The notes under the pieces: model-generated
Database searches by the model: none
Seen by the model: the letters and a program-made list of their open reading frames with translations, nothing else
Told to the model about the DNA's origin: nothing
In this document: positions 48,161 through 63,770 of the stretch, in pieces
Numbering within the stretch: the first letter of the stretch is position 1
Layout: every line of letters starts with the position of its first letter
DNA from: Flaccisagitta enflata
Taxonomy: Eukaryota > Chaetognatha > Sagittoidea > Aphragmophora
DNA: 64,000 bases
Reading direction: 5' to 3'
Assembly: GCA_965153355.1 (NCBI GenBank)
Contig: OZ231126.1
Span: forward strand, 33,790,001-33,854,000
Translations under genes and position numbers: made by a program

Positions 48161-48934
48161 GCTAACAAAGTTAGGGGTGTCTGACCCCTATATTTTCTGT
48201 TTTTTCTGCATTTTTCTTCAACTACCGATGCTCCAATTCCAATGCCCGTGACATTCTGAGGCCTGTTTACTATTTTTTGATTATATTAGAAAGGAAAAAG
48301 CGCCGGGTGGGGATACCAAAGCCATTTTCTGCGCATTTCAGGAGCGCCAATGAGCAGACACATGTAACTTTAAATCAACCTTATTTCTAAACAAATGAAG
48401 CTAAAATCGTCACACTGGTCTTGAATGAAAGAAAATATGTCAGTCTATGAATTTTTAGAAATACTCATCAGATTGATGAATTTAATGTGGCAAAACAGTA
48501 GTTTTGTCTAATTTCGAAAGTCTTTGTTTTTTGTCAGATCGCTCTTCATTTTAGGCCAGATATTTTATAAAGTTACCAAAAAAATCCACAAGAATTCAAG
48601 GGGATGATCAAATAGTGTTCATTTGTGACCAATATGACCAATAAAGCTCAACCTAAGCCAATGTAAGAGAGATTTAACAATCAAAAACTGCTGAAAAAGG
48701 CTATTTTTGATCAAAATTACATCAAATTTCACCAAATTCCAAAATTATGTGGAAGCCAAACCGCTAAAGCCAGAGATGTGGAATTTTGCATGAAAAAATG
48801 GTAGGTTATATGCTTCAAGATGAAACAAATCTGAATCTTTCAAAAAGATTACTTTGGGCACAATAAAGGTTTTGCTGGTTGCTGTTGTATCTGATGACAG
48901 GGTAAGGCTAAAAATTTGTCCCCTCAGGATGTCT
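48161..48934. other. gene-free stretch
   Basis: AT-rich. No gene supported. Confidence 0.4.
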
Positions 48935-49060
48935 GGAAATTCATCCCTGTGTTCTACAGGACATTGATCATTTAGAGCCGCTGCCCTGCTCTCACTCCAC
49001 TTCTTCATTGGATCACTGCAAGCAGGGCATCAGGTACCGCTGACCATGTGCGATGACCTG
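48935..49060 (+). repeat. F2 element, complete short form
   Basis: 'ggaaattcatccctgtgttc', 'tacaggacattgatcattta', 'gagccgctgccctgctctca', 'ctccacttcttcattggatc', 'gcaagcagggcatcaggtac', 'cgctgaccatgtgcgatgac'. It matches 3,420-3,570 along its length, so about 125 bp is the basic F2 unit. A more decayed F2 lies at 49,165-49,265. Confidence 0.7.
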
Positions 49061-49504
49061 TTCACACCATAACCTACTTTCTTTTACCTGAAATGAATTG
49101 TCTCTTGAATTGAATCAGCCTACCAGCCTTTACGTTAGCCATCATAAGCCTCAAATAAGTCCTCATTGGTTGGATGAATGGATGGACGAACAAAAGTCCC
49201 CTCGCATTTTGCAGGACTTTATCCTCTATAAGACTGCTACCCTGCTTTCAAGGGCTGACTTTACTTGAGAAACCCATAACTCATATATGGTATGAGTCAT
49301 TGCCCAAGGGTAATTCCCATCTTGTTCCATTGGACATTGCTCATATTTCACAATCTCCCTGATAGATGGACTGACAGGTGGGCAGACTAATGTCTAACTA
49401 ACTAATGTCTAACCATTAGACAAACCAACATACTGGCCCACAGACACAACTTCTCAAAGAGATGTCAGGATTGACCATAAAACAGGAGACCATGGTAAAA
49501 GAAG

Positions 49505-49930
49505 ATAGGAAAATCCTCCAAAATTCCCATGAAAGTTTCTATGTTTGACAGCCCATAAATTGGCTGTTTTTCAAGGGATTGACATGAAATTGGTGACGGT
49601 TTTAAAGATATTAAAAAGATCTTTAAAATGGGACCAATCTGGCATTTATAGCTTTATTCGTTCAAAAGTTATGAGCAAAACAAGTGAAATTGTGAAAGTA
49701 GAAGGAAATAGATAATGATCTGGAAAATCGTCGAAAATCTCCATAATCTTGCTCATGTTTGACAGCTTATAACTTGGTTGTTTTTCAACGGATTTGCAAA
49801 AAATTGGTGCCGGTTGGAAAGATCTTGAAGAGATCTTTAAAATGGGCTCAATCTGGCATTTCTAGCTCAATTCGTTCAAAAGTTACGAGCAAAACAATGG
49901 AGGGGTTCAAAAAAAGGGAAAATTCAAGGA
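49505..49930. repeat. two tandem ~214-bp units
   Basis: 'ggaaaatcctccaaaattcc' (49,509) and 'ggaaaatcgtcgaaaatctc' (49,723) begin two related units. Both contain 'gtttgacagc', 'gatctttaaaatggg', 'caatctggcattt' and a form of 'agctcaattcgttcaaaagt'. Confidence 0.65.
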
Positions 49931-50262
49931 CCTGTACCAACCACCCAGAAAAAAATGGAAATTATGAAAAATCCGCCCAAGAATGATTTTGCTGTTTTTT
50001 GCCATGGGTTATGCATGGGTTGAACTACTAGAATCTGCAGAAAAAGTGGGAGTTCTCCTAGTTTGAACATAGCGGTGCCAGAAATCTGTTGTGACAACTA
50101 AATGCGCAAATGTAAATCAGGCTTCCTTATTTACAAGAGTTTCCGTTAGGACAAAGTGAGCAATTAACAATACGACGTCTCGAGCAATAAACAACATAGA
50201 CTTGCGAGGCAGTAATCATTTCAAACGTCACAACAGTGACTGAAAAAATAGTTAAGTGTATT

Positions 50263-50263
<1 letters not shown>

Positions 50264-50293
<30 letters not shown>
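50264..50293. repeat. (GA)n microsatellite, copy B
   Basis: About 15 GA units, against about 47 in copy A. Confidence 0.95.
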
Positions 50294-50295
<2 letters not shown>

Positions 50296-50730
50296 CACAC
50301 ACACACACCTCCGTAGAAGGACCGATAGACATATTGACAAGGAACCTGCACACAGGAAGCGGTGGTGTTAAGGAGGCGGCGGTGTAACCGAGACAGCGGG
50401 AGCGGCGGAGGCGGGGAGGAGGCGCGGCGGAGGCGATGAAAGCGGCGGAAACGGTGTCATGATTGGCTCGACAACTTTTACTCCGCTGTGGAGTTTGTGT
50501 AAACATTCTTGTATTCACCGGCGTTCTCAACCGCAACGTCACCCTCGTCACCGACGCCGCTCTCGCCGCCGTTCGTAATATCACCGCCGTCGTTGTCACC
50601 GTCACCATAGCCACAGCCACCTCCACCACTTTCACTGCCATCGCAGCCTAGTCACCACTTCAACTCCCGCCTTCGCACTGTCTACTGCTTTACTACCACC
50701 TAGAACCTATAGCGCTTCTTTTATCTTTTC

Positions 50731-50798
<68 letters not shown>

Positions 50799-50977
50799 AC
50801 CCGACACGTTTTTAATCTCGGCTCCCCGCCCACTTTCCTTACTTTCTCCATTTTCTCATTTTCTTCTTTGTCTTTTTTTCTCAGGTTTCTATCGGTTTTT
50901 TTTTGTTTGGAATCGCCGTGGATAAAAAGCAAGAAAAAAACAAACTATTCTTCCTTCCTTTTTTACCTTTTTGTTTT

Positions 50978-51053
<76 letters not shown>

Positions 51054-52563
51054 CTCTCTGGCTGGGGATAGTGAGCACTCTTAATCTCGGCGTCGATGCG
51101 AAAGAACAAATTTAATCTCAACACGACGCCGCCTCCCTTGAAGATGCCTGGGAGAACGCCGCCGCGCCGTAGATGACTCCAAACCGGCAGAAAAGTAAAA
51201 GAAAAAGAAATGCTAATCATTGTAAGTGCAATTCATAACTAAGAAAAACCTCCAACGTGAATGCTTTTCATCTATGACAAGACAAATCTGAACATTTGAT
51301 AAGAGAAAAAAAAAAGATAACTCAAACAAAAACACAATCAAAACAGAACCAAGAAAAAAAAAAAATAATAAAAAAGAAAAGAAAGAAAAACACGCTAATT
51401 TCTTTCTCGATGGACAGCGAAAATTTAAACGCGGATGGGTAAAAGTATCATTTCAGTAAAAAAAAGTGGATAACGACGTCAGCAGGTAAAGACGCCGGTT
51501 AGAGAGTCACCGACACGACGCCGGCGCCTCCGACTCCATCTCAAAAAGAAAAAAAAAACAGACAATCACCTTCTCCGCCTTCTTCCTCTCACAATCCTCA
51601 GAGATTGGAGATAAGATCTTCGGTTTCATCGCGGCGACGCCGACTTAATCTCGGCGTCGGCATCTCCCTCACTTCGGCGTCGGCATCTCCCTCACTTCGG
51701 CGACGTCTCTTTCTTTCCGTCGGTACATCCTTTTTTGTCGGTATCCCCAACGCATCGTCTCTTCTTTTCTTCCTGTTTCTCAACCGGCGTCGATTTTTTT
51801 TTTTGCATCGCCGGTTAAAGGACTTGAAATCGCTTCTTCAATGTTTTGTCGGTTTCAACATCATCTCCAACGCCACTGTTATCGCCATCTTTGCCGTTGC
51901 CGTCCTGAGGCTGCTTTCGACGCCACCCGGGGAAGTAGACTTTTTTTAAACTATCACCATTAAATTCTCAATGGCCACTCTTCAACGTGGGGAATTTGCG
52001 ATGGAAAAAGCAAATTTGTGCCCGTCTATCTAAGGCGTGGCGTCATTGTCGTCAACTTCGTCATTGTCACCGTCGTTCTCGCTCCCATCAGCATCGTCGT
52101 TCATCGCCGTCATTCACCGGCGTTTGTGCTGCGGTTTTTCGTGTTTTCCATCCACGTTCTTTGGTAATCCGCCTCGACGCCGTGTCTATCCATCCCCAAA
52201 GCGACGTTCTTCGATTATCCGCCTCGATAGCGTTGATGTCGATGCCCGAAAGAAATTCCCCCTCTCTCCATACATTAACATCAGCAAGAACAAAAGAGAT
52301 CACGGTGATTGCTTTCATTAACGACGCGGCGAAAATGTCGGTGATCGCGAATTCGTCCGTACAGAAAATGACATAAAAAACCGCGACTACAAACGAGACA
52401 ACAACCTCATAAACATGACCAGCAACGTCAACTGTTACAGCGGCAACTCCATCCACAAACGACTCCTTTACCCAGACTCTCGCAGTTTCTCCTTGCCCCT
52501 GATCCCCCTCACCAACCACCTCTTTCCCCTACGCCGCGACTCACTTCCGCACTGACGTTAAAA
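50294..52563 (+). other. CG-rich region upstream of the long frame, copy B
   Basis: Counterpart of 21,360-23,539. CT tracts at 50,737-50,797 and 50,982-51,050 are longer than in copy A. An A-rich run near 51,355-51,388 carries extra interrupted units. No gene named. Confidence 0.35.
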
Positions 52564-55329
<2,766 letters not shown>

Positions 55330-55613
55330 GTGACGTCATACAAGCACAAGCTTTTTTATTTAATTCTTTTTCATGGGCTTATGAAGACATCTTGACGGGC
55401 TTCGCTCTCTTTTCATCATTACTTTTCATCCCACTATCGCTTATTGTTGTCAGAGAGCGTGATTTTTCTCATTTGTTCTTCATTTTTTTTGTGAGGTTTT
55501 CAACTACAGTTTGTCTGTTTATGTCTGTCTGACGTTCCTCTTTTACTATGGATTATTTTCCTGTTTCACTTCCACCCTTTGCCTTTTTCTCTTTTTGATG
55601 TAGTTTTGTTTTT

Positions 55614-55730
<117 letters not shown>

Positions 55731-55933
55731 GATATTGCGCTTTCCAGACTTTAGTGTGTTCATCGAACTTGGAAACACAAAACTAGAATAGATAAAATGA
55801 AATGAAATCTAATTTCGAATCTAAATTTGTGATGTGTTGCTCTTGACTTTTTCATATTCCCCTTTTTACTCCTTTATGGTTACTAGTTTTCTTTAAAAAA
55901 ATCTTTCTCTGAAAAGTCCTTTTACCTTCATTC

Positions 55934-55946
55934 TGTTGTTATTGTC

Positions 55947-55977
<31 letters not shown>

Positions 55978-55978
55978 C

Positions 55979-56059
<81 letters not shown>

Positions 56060-56077
56060 CGTCGTCGTCGTCGTCGT
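55934..56077. repeat. (GTT)n followed by (CGT)n, copy B
   Basis: As in copy A, complementary to the CAA tract upstream. Interruptions differ between the copies. Confidence 0.95.
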
Positions 56078-56489
56078 AAAAATCTATAAACATGCACAAG
56101 ATATGATCTGTTTTGGCTGATCGTCCATGAAGAAGTCACCCTTGGATCTGGTTGGTTCAGCCGATCTTCTATCGCAATCACCCAATAACAACAGAATTTT
56201 TTTTTTCGGGCGGAAGGATGTTCCATTTTTATGCCCTCCGGTCCAAAGGGTCTAAACCAAACCCGAGCCAAAAGAACCATGTCCCATCTGACTTCTGATG
56301 CCATTTTCAAGTGGCAACGCCCACTTTACCGATTCTTGGCCAACATTCATTCTGAACTAATGGCACTGGCACATGCGTTCGCGAACTGGTTAAAAGAGAA
56401 ATTTTGCCACACTCAAAGTGATTTGCGTACAAAGAGTCAAAGACCTGACTATAATTTACGGCACAAGGTCTTTTGTATCGGTCCAATAT

Positions 56490-57060
56490 TAGTTGCGGAC
56501 ACGCAACTCTATTGGCGGCTTTGTCCGTCCATCGGTCCGTCGGTCCATTCATCAGTCAGCTGATACAATGTTACATGTCGAATTCAAACAACTTTATGCG
56601 AGCGACAGCATGGCTCTCGAGCTCTCCTTTGAGTTTCCATCAACATCTTCCCATCTTCTTCTCCTTTTTCGACCTTGGGATTCCGTCTCATCTGATCTTA
56701 CCAATTTCATATTCTTGCTGTAAGTATGCAAATTTCATCTTTCGACTTGGTATGGTGATTGCATGATTCGTATCAAGGTCGTTTTTCTCAAACGGAGGGA
56801 CTGACAGGCAAAGGGGAATTCCAGGCGCTGATCTGACGAATGAAGAGCTCAATTTTTTTCTTTTCACCGTATTTTCCATATTTTGTCCCTCGAGTCATCA
56901 TCGACTAGTCATACCGAATATTGTTCTATGATGCGAATTTTTCGATGACGCAAAACGGTGTTTTATGAGCACTATAGCCTCTGCCTACCAGCCACCACTC
57001 ATTCATTTAAGTGCCCCAGCCCACCAGCGATACTGCCGCTGCCCACCCACACGCGACTAC
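56490..57060 (+). repeat. F1 element, AGTTGCG subtype, copy B
   Basis: Counterpart of 27,387-27,957 with the same perfect AGTTGCG/CGCAACT hairpin and 'cccacacgcgacta' end. Confidence 0.65.
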
Positions 57061-57865
57061 CATTTGGTCTCGCTCATTTCTCCGCCACTCTTGACTCTTC
57101 TGGATTTAGCTAGTCCCCGACTTTTGCTTCTGAACCGCATGCGTAAAGATTGCGTGTTGTCACATGTTTTCACAAAACATCCAACCAGACCAAAGGCAAA
57201 TTTTACAACATCCTTTTTTATGGAAAACACCACTCGCTTTGCAGAGGAAGAAAAAATTATCGTAATTCATTCGACTTTTTTTACGCTCTGTGACTGCATT
57301 TCATTCTGCATGAAAACTAATTCGCTAAAAAAGAGAAAAAAATCGTTTTCGCTAAAAAAGAGAAAAAAATCGTTTTCAATTTTGTTCCTCAAAAAAGAAA
57401 AAAAAAACAGAGAGAGAAAACCTCCTTTCATTCTGAAGCAAAGCCCAACATCTGACTTCTGAGTTGGGGGAAAATTACAGAAACGGGAATCTTGCCATTA
57501 TGACCCCATTAGTTTGACGACTCTCCGATGAGGGTAGGTTTGAAACTGGGTACGACAATTAGGGTTCTCAGAAATGTTTGTTTTATACGCAAACGATATT
57601 TTAAATAAGTGTTGATCAGTTTTGGAAATGATGGAACTATTCCTTATGTTTCTTTTAGGATTTTACTTTTCTGTCTAGCTTTTTGTTGCGAAATCTAGTC
57701 GCGGTGGCGGCGTAAATGTTTGTCTATTTCCCTCGACCAACAATTCTTTTCACTCACCTATTTCGTTAATTCTTCCATCAGACTGGCGCACTGTGGGCTG
57801 CATTTTGCGCTAGGTGGCTCATTGGGGATTAACATTACATCTTTTCCATTACATTGTTCCTTATA
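57061..57865. other. gene-free stretch, copy B
   Basis: Counterpart of 27,958-28,749. It has the tandem gain of a 20-bp A-rich unit near 57,330-57,375 and an 8-bp loss near 57,098. No gene supported. Confidence 0.4.
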
Positions 57866-59230
57866 CAGTAGATCTCGTCTAGACTTGAGATAACGGGGGC
57901 AAGCATTGTAGGAAAACAAATGAAGCCAGGGGATTGATATTTGGAACATAGACTAATAAAAAGGAGGCTTTGTGCCTTGATCAGGAAAAAAAGTCGAAGT
58001 CTGTCTTCGACTTTTTGACTGTGTCAAAAAAACAGAGTTTTCATTTTCTTATTAGAAAGTTGAGGAACCTCATCCATTTTGATTGTAACCTCCAATGAAA
58101 TTCATTGGGTAGGTGAATTTAATAATTCTCTTTCATTTGGCGCTTAAACAGAAGTCTCTGGGACAAATATTTTTTTGTTATGAATTTTTAAAAGATTTAT
58201 TACGAAAAATGCAAATTGAATTTTTTGATTTTTCATGATTTTATCTAGGATCAATAAAGGAGCGTAATTATGGTTGTTTGAGCATGCAAATATAAGAAAA
58301 CATGTTTATGAGCAAACCTGCTCATCTGTGAGAGTGTTTTAGAGGATTCTAGCTCATTTAGCTCATTTAGCTCATTTCTTTTTTATTTCAAATGTGATAA
58401 ATAGATAAATATTTTGAAACTTGTTTAATAAAACAGATACAAAAAAGCATATCAGTGAGCTAGCTGCTCATCTGTAAGGGCATTTTTAAGCATTTTAGCT
58501 CACTTAGCTCATTTAGCTGTCTTTTTTTTTTCCTGATTTTTAATGGGATAGATAAATGTTTTGATGGGAGCATGTAGATACAAGAAAGCATTTTAGTGAG
58601 TAAAGCTGGTTGTCTGGTTGAGTGGTTATGAGCATTTTAGCTCATCAAGCTCATTTGGCTCAGTCCCATTTTCCTCTGATTTTCAGTGCGATCAATACAT
58701 ACAATTGCTCTTGATTTAATCTAATAGAAAAAAAGATTTGCAGTGAATAGAGACAAAAATTTGGTGAAAAGTGACCAATGCTTACAACTTTTTTCCTCAC
58801 GTTGACAGCCACCATTCCCACTGGTAGCTGGTTGCAGAATGCATTTCTATGTATTTTTGCTAGAATATCAATATTTTGAAATTTTTTTGAGGGAACATTT
58901 TTAAAAATTAAATGTTGCTCGTTTAACGGTTGCTAGGGGTTGTCACACATGGATACGCTCCCTAGCAACGGCCAAACGAGCGACATTCTTACAGAACATA
59001 CTGTGGGAAAGTTGTAGCAAATTTTATTTTAAGCAATGTTCCCTCAATGAATTTCTCAAATAATTGATATTTTAGCGAAAACACATGGAAATCTGTTTCC
59101 ATGGTAACCAGCTATCATGGGGAATTAAGCCTCTTTTGATTAGTCTATGATCCAAATATTGCTCCCTTGCCTTCATTTGTTTTTTGGTAATGCTTGCCCC
59201 CGTTATCTCAAGTCTAGACGACATCTACTG
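57866..59230. mobile_element. 1,365-bp TA-flanked TIR element, copy B
   Basis: Counterpart of 28,750-30,114 with the same total length. The F3 fragment (57,975-58,240) and the hairpin edges (58,823-59,116) carry more changes than the surroundings. Confidence 0.75.
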
Positions 59231-60459
59231 TATACAGAGTGAAAAACATTTTTTTGCATATTTTCAGATGTTATGAAACTATTTATACCCAATATTGACT
59301 AACTTCTATTGGATTAAGAGCTTTATGAGCTTAGAGTACAAAAGAAGAAAAATTTGAGACAAGTGAAAAATACTGCTAAACTCTCTTACATTTAGTTTTT
59401 AAATTGTCTTATGTTTTGACCAAATCAGTTAAATTTTTGTCTTTGTTCAATAAGATTCCTTAATAAGGGGCTTAGAAAAAATTCATTTTTTGCTCATTTA
59501 CCTCATTTTGCTCATTTTTCTTCCAATTAGATATAGATTTTTACTTTTATCCACATTATTACTTGTAAATTTTAGGCCAAGAAAATCGCAATTTGGACGT
59601 CAAAGGCCCGCTTGAGCCATAGCATTCTGGATTCAGGACCCCTTGAACTACATTTTGGCATAGGTCGCTCATTGTGCATCCTTGTGCGATTTTTTATGTT
59701 TATAGGGTAATAAGAGCATGCAAATTAGGTCAAATATGTAGTAATAGAAGACTAATTTATTAGTGCTAAAAATGTAAAAAATAATTATTTTTAGAATTTT
59801 TCGAGACATTTAAACATTAATGAAGGAGTCCAATCCGATATTGAAGATGTCCTGAGCTTTTTGTAATCTTAAAAGATAATTCAAAAAAAATCATTGATTT
59901 TTCTAGAAATTTAGCATTTTTCGTAGTAATGTCCATTTAGGTCGCCGTTTTTTACTCTAGAATGCCATAAATCCTGTTATATGGACCGGTAATGTATGCT
60001 CAAATGCTACCATGACCATTCCACTCAGTTTGAGCCATATAGCAGAGATGAAAATTTTCACCCAAATACCCAAGGAGCCATCTAGCGCAATCCGTGGCCC
60101 TTAGTGTGGCGCTTGGAGACGGTTAGACTAGGAGTTGCGATGCCGTGAGGTACCATTCGTGTGTTCATAGTCAACTCTCCTTTAACCCCCCTGTCCCTCT
60201 TCTCCCCTTCTCAGCCCGGAGGCTAGTTGATTTTCAAATCTCTCTCGGGATAGAAAGGCGCTTCTTCGGCCTCACTTTTGCTTCGTCTCTCTTTTGCTTC
60301 TCTTTCGCTTCCACGGCTTTACATCAACAAGAGGCCTTCAGCAACTGCTCGCCTGCGCGTGTTGCGCTTTGACTTTCAGATTGTCTCCCATCTGTCTGTG
60401 TATCTCTGTCTGTATCTCTGTCTGTGTCTCAGTCTGAATCCCGGTCTGTATCTCTGTCC

Positions 60460-60460
<1 letters not shown>
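59231..60460. other. gene-free stretch, copy B
   Basis: Counterpart of 30,115-31,341. The last several hundred bases look identical to copy A. Confidence 0.4.

Positions 60461-60551
<91 letters not shown>
60461..60551. repeat. (CT)n microsatellite, copy B
   Basis: 91 bp, equal to copy A. Confidence 0.95.
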
Positions 60552-60553
<2 letters not shown>

Positions 60554-60823
60554 TTTTTGTGTGATAGGGAAATTTCTTTTCTTAATCATAACACTTGAGT
60601 TGCAAGAAGCGACTTGCAGTAAAGGAGAAAAAATACTGTTGAATGACGGATTAAAATTCAACGAGAACGAAAGAGAAGACTCACGTCTGCCACACGCAGG
60701 ATAGAATAGCAGAGAGGAACTCAGTAAAATACATTTAAAGAAAGATGCGTATATGCATCACCAGGTTCTGAATAAACAATCTTCATGAGTTGTGTAGTTT
60801 CTAAATTTTACCAATAAGGGCGG

Positions 60824-60913
60824 CTAATCGCCGTAGGAAAAAAGTCGTAAATGCTGCTCGAGAAAATGAAAGAGGAAATGAGAGTGGGAGAAAAAGAGAG
60901 AGAGGAAGAGAGA

Positions 60914-60991
<78 letters not shown>

Positions 60992-61290
60992 GAGACCAAG
61001 AGAGGGAGACTACCAGCTAACTCGATTCCGCGTTTTTGGGAAAAATTGAAAAGACAAATAAAAAGGATTTAAAATCATAGCTCCAGAACTATCAGATGCA
61101 CAGAATTCTGCTTGGCGTCATCTGAAAGGAGGAATCAGCTCTTTCTTGGCTATTAATTTCATGCGTAGTCCCATTCTGCCCAAAAGATGTATCACTTCCC
61201 CAAACCTTCCCATAAAACAAAGGAAATCTCCGTTTTCTCTGCAGGACTCAAAAAGACCGAAGGGACTTCGTCTCTTCGACTTTTTTCCAA
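60824..61290 (+). repeat. F3 element, copy B
   Basis: Counterpart of 31,705-32,170. The GA core has AGAAGAG interruptions, and the segment 61,010-61,240 is clearly more diverged than the flanks. Confidence 0.65.
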
Positions 61291-61511
61291 ACAATGTTTA
61301 ACACATGTCGGTCAATTTGCCGCAGTCCCGCTTGATTCTCAAATTTCAAATGCAATTTTCCTCTTGACATTAACATGGAATTAGAATCATCAACGGGAGT
61401 GACAAATTATGGGCAAATCAAGAGAGGGGACCACAATAAGCCTAGCCCGGATCAACTATGCGCGAGGCCCAAGGCAATGGTTGCCGCGAGGCCCCTTAAG
61501 TTCTAACAAGG

Positions 61512-61880
61512 CCGGATACATGGTTACCCCAGTTGGGTGCAGGTGGGAGACCCCGTATTTGAGGTCCCTCGATCATTTGGGCAGGAGCAGAGGCCAAAAA
61601 GCGCAAAAACAAACACAAAAAAGTGTGACGTTGGACTGACAGACAGTGGGGTGTAGTCATATGGCACGTGACTAAAAAGTGACGCTGGGTCACAAAACCT
61701 TGACCAACAGGTGGGCAGGGGCATACAAGCCCCATCTATACCATTTCCCACTCCTTGCTTATTCACACACAAAGACAATCATAACTGCAACATCATAAAG
61801 CTGCGTTTTCAAATTTTTGCGACTTGATCACCATGGACAATCACCGGGGGTAGACAGACCAATGGATGGACACTAGCCTG
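61512..61880 (-). repeat. two adjacent F1 elements, copy B
   Basis: Counterparts of 32,393-32,560 and 32,561-32,765. The first keeps the 'tatggcacgtgactaaaaag' end and 'aacaaggccggatacatggt'. Confidence 0.65.
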
Positions 61881-61919
61881 TACTTAAATGACAATAACCA
61901 ATAATACCAGTAATAGTGG

Positions 61920-62550
61920 CGTGAGGAAAAAAGTTGTAAGCATTGGTCACTTCTCATCAAGTTTTTTCTCTCTGTCACTGCTATTTTTTTTATTTGTTGG
62001 ATCAAACCAAGAACAATTACATTTATTGATAGCACTGAAAACCAAAATTAAATGGGACTGAGCCAAATGAGCTAGATGAGCTAAAATACTAAAAATCACT
62101 CAACCAGACAACCAGCTATGCTCAGTGATATTCATTTTTGTATTTGCATGCTTACATCAGAACATTTGATTATTTAATTGTATTTAATTATCCTATTCAA
62201 AATCAGAAAAAAGAATGAGCTAAACCAGGCTAAATAAGCAAGAATACTCAAAAACACCCTGACAGATGAGCAGCTATGCTCACTGACATGCTTTTCTGTA
62301 TTTGCATACTAAAACATGTATCAAAACATTTTTTCATTTATCCCATTTAAAATCAGAAAAAAAGACTGAGCTGAATGAGCAAATTGAGCTAGAATATCGA
62401 ATCACACACCCTCACATATGAGCAGCCATGCTCATAGACATGTTTTCCTGTATTTGCATGCCCAAACAAACATAAATACAATCCTTTTTTTATCCTACAC
62501 AAAATCAAAAATCTTTAAAAATTCTTAAAATATTTGTCGTAGAGCATCTG
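61920..62550 (-). repeat. inverted partner array, copy B
   Basis: Counterpart of 32,805-33,430. It is inverted relative to the array near 58,250-58,800. Confidence 0.65.
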
Positions 62551-62640
62551 CTTGGATTCCTCGATCAGTCCATGTTATTATGCTGTTTTGGGCATCAGGC
62601 CACATCATAATTGGTAGTCAAAAATTGCATTTACCTCACC

Positions 62641-62848
62641 CCAACTTACCCTCAGTAAGACAGACCTCTTTAGGAAACCCAAAATTACAAAGATGTCAAT
62701 TCCTAATTTTGACAACAGATTTGAAATCTACAGTCAAAACTTACCCTCAGTAAGACAGACCTCTTTAGGAAACCCAAAATTACAAAGATGTCAATTCCTA
62801 ATTTTGACAACAGATTTGAAATCTACAGTCAAAACTGACAGTCAAAAC
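62641..62848. repeat. 95-bp tandem duplication plus short gain, copy B
   Basis: Counterpart of 33,521-33,716, with an added 'tgacagtcaaaac' piece at the right. Confidence 0.85.
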
Positions 62849-63119
62849 TGCTGAATATTCCAACTAGAACATGCTCAAATTTTGCATTGAAATTAAGAAG
62901 CTTCGTAAAGGGTTTTTGAAGGGGCGGTTGAATTCGATCAAAATAACCTATTTTTTCGTCCATCCGGTGGGCGAAATAGTGATGCCTTTTTTCGCCTGAT
63001 CGAAACAAAAAGTCGATACGAAATGGGACAATGAGCGGCAATGATGCCATTATCAATGGTACACAATGGTGCCAATCGATTTCCCTATCTTTTTTCTCTT
63101 CCTTATCCTCTTCCTCATC

Positions 63120-63124
<5 letters not shown>

Positions 63125-63205
<81 letters not shown>
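63125..63205. repeat. (CT)n microsatellite, copy B
   Basis: About 80 bp, against 90 bp in copy A. Confidence 0.95.
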
Positions 63206-63208
<3 letters not shown>

Positions 63209-63300
63209 CGTCCTCTCCTCGAAAAAATGACCATTTCGACCCAACTCGAAAATCCTGCCCAAAAACCGATTTGAAACAAAGTCGAAACATATCGAAGCTG

Positions 63301-63770
63301 CTTGGTTGGTCCATCACATTTTAGTTTAGTTAAGTTATTTTAGGTCATTAAAATCATTTTATGTCCTTTTTAGTCAAAAAATTCAATGAAATTCATTTTC
63401 ATCATGTAGTTATATAATAAGCCACTGATGTAAGTCTCGCACACGACTTATTGGTTTCGGCCTTGTTAGTCAATTTAGTCATTTTAAGTCAATTAAAAAA
63501 TTTCAAGTCATTTTAAATCATTTTATGTCAATTCAAGTCTCTTTAGTCGTTTAAGTGATTTTAGGTCAATTCAGGTCAATTTAAATCAGTTTAAGTTAAT
63601 TCAAGTCATTCTAGGTCAATTTCAGTCATTCATAGTCATTCAAGTCAATTTAAGTCAATTCAAGTCGCTAAAGTCGCTCAAGTCATTTTAGTCATTTTAA
63701 ATCAATTCAAGTCAATTTAGGTTGTTCTATTTATGTCCTGCACGCGACTTATAAGTGTTGGCCTTGTTTA
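63301..63770 (+). repeat. two F1 3' ends with AGTCATTTTA-type cores, copy B
   Basis: A first F1 end, 'gtctcgcacacgacttattg' and 'gtttcggccttgtt', is at about 63,433-63,468. After a second irregular core of AGTCATTTTA/AGTCAATTTA units comes 'gtcctgcacgcgacttataa' and 'gtgttggccttgttt' (to about 63,770). Copy A has only the second end and a different core, so this block is rearranged inside the duplication. Confidence 0.75.
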
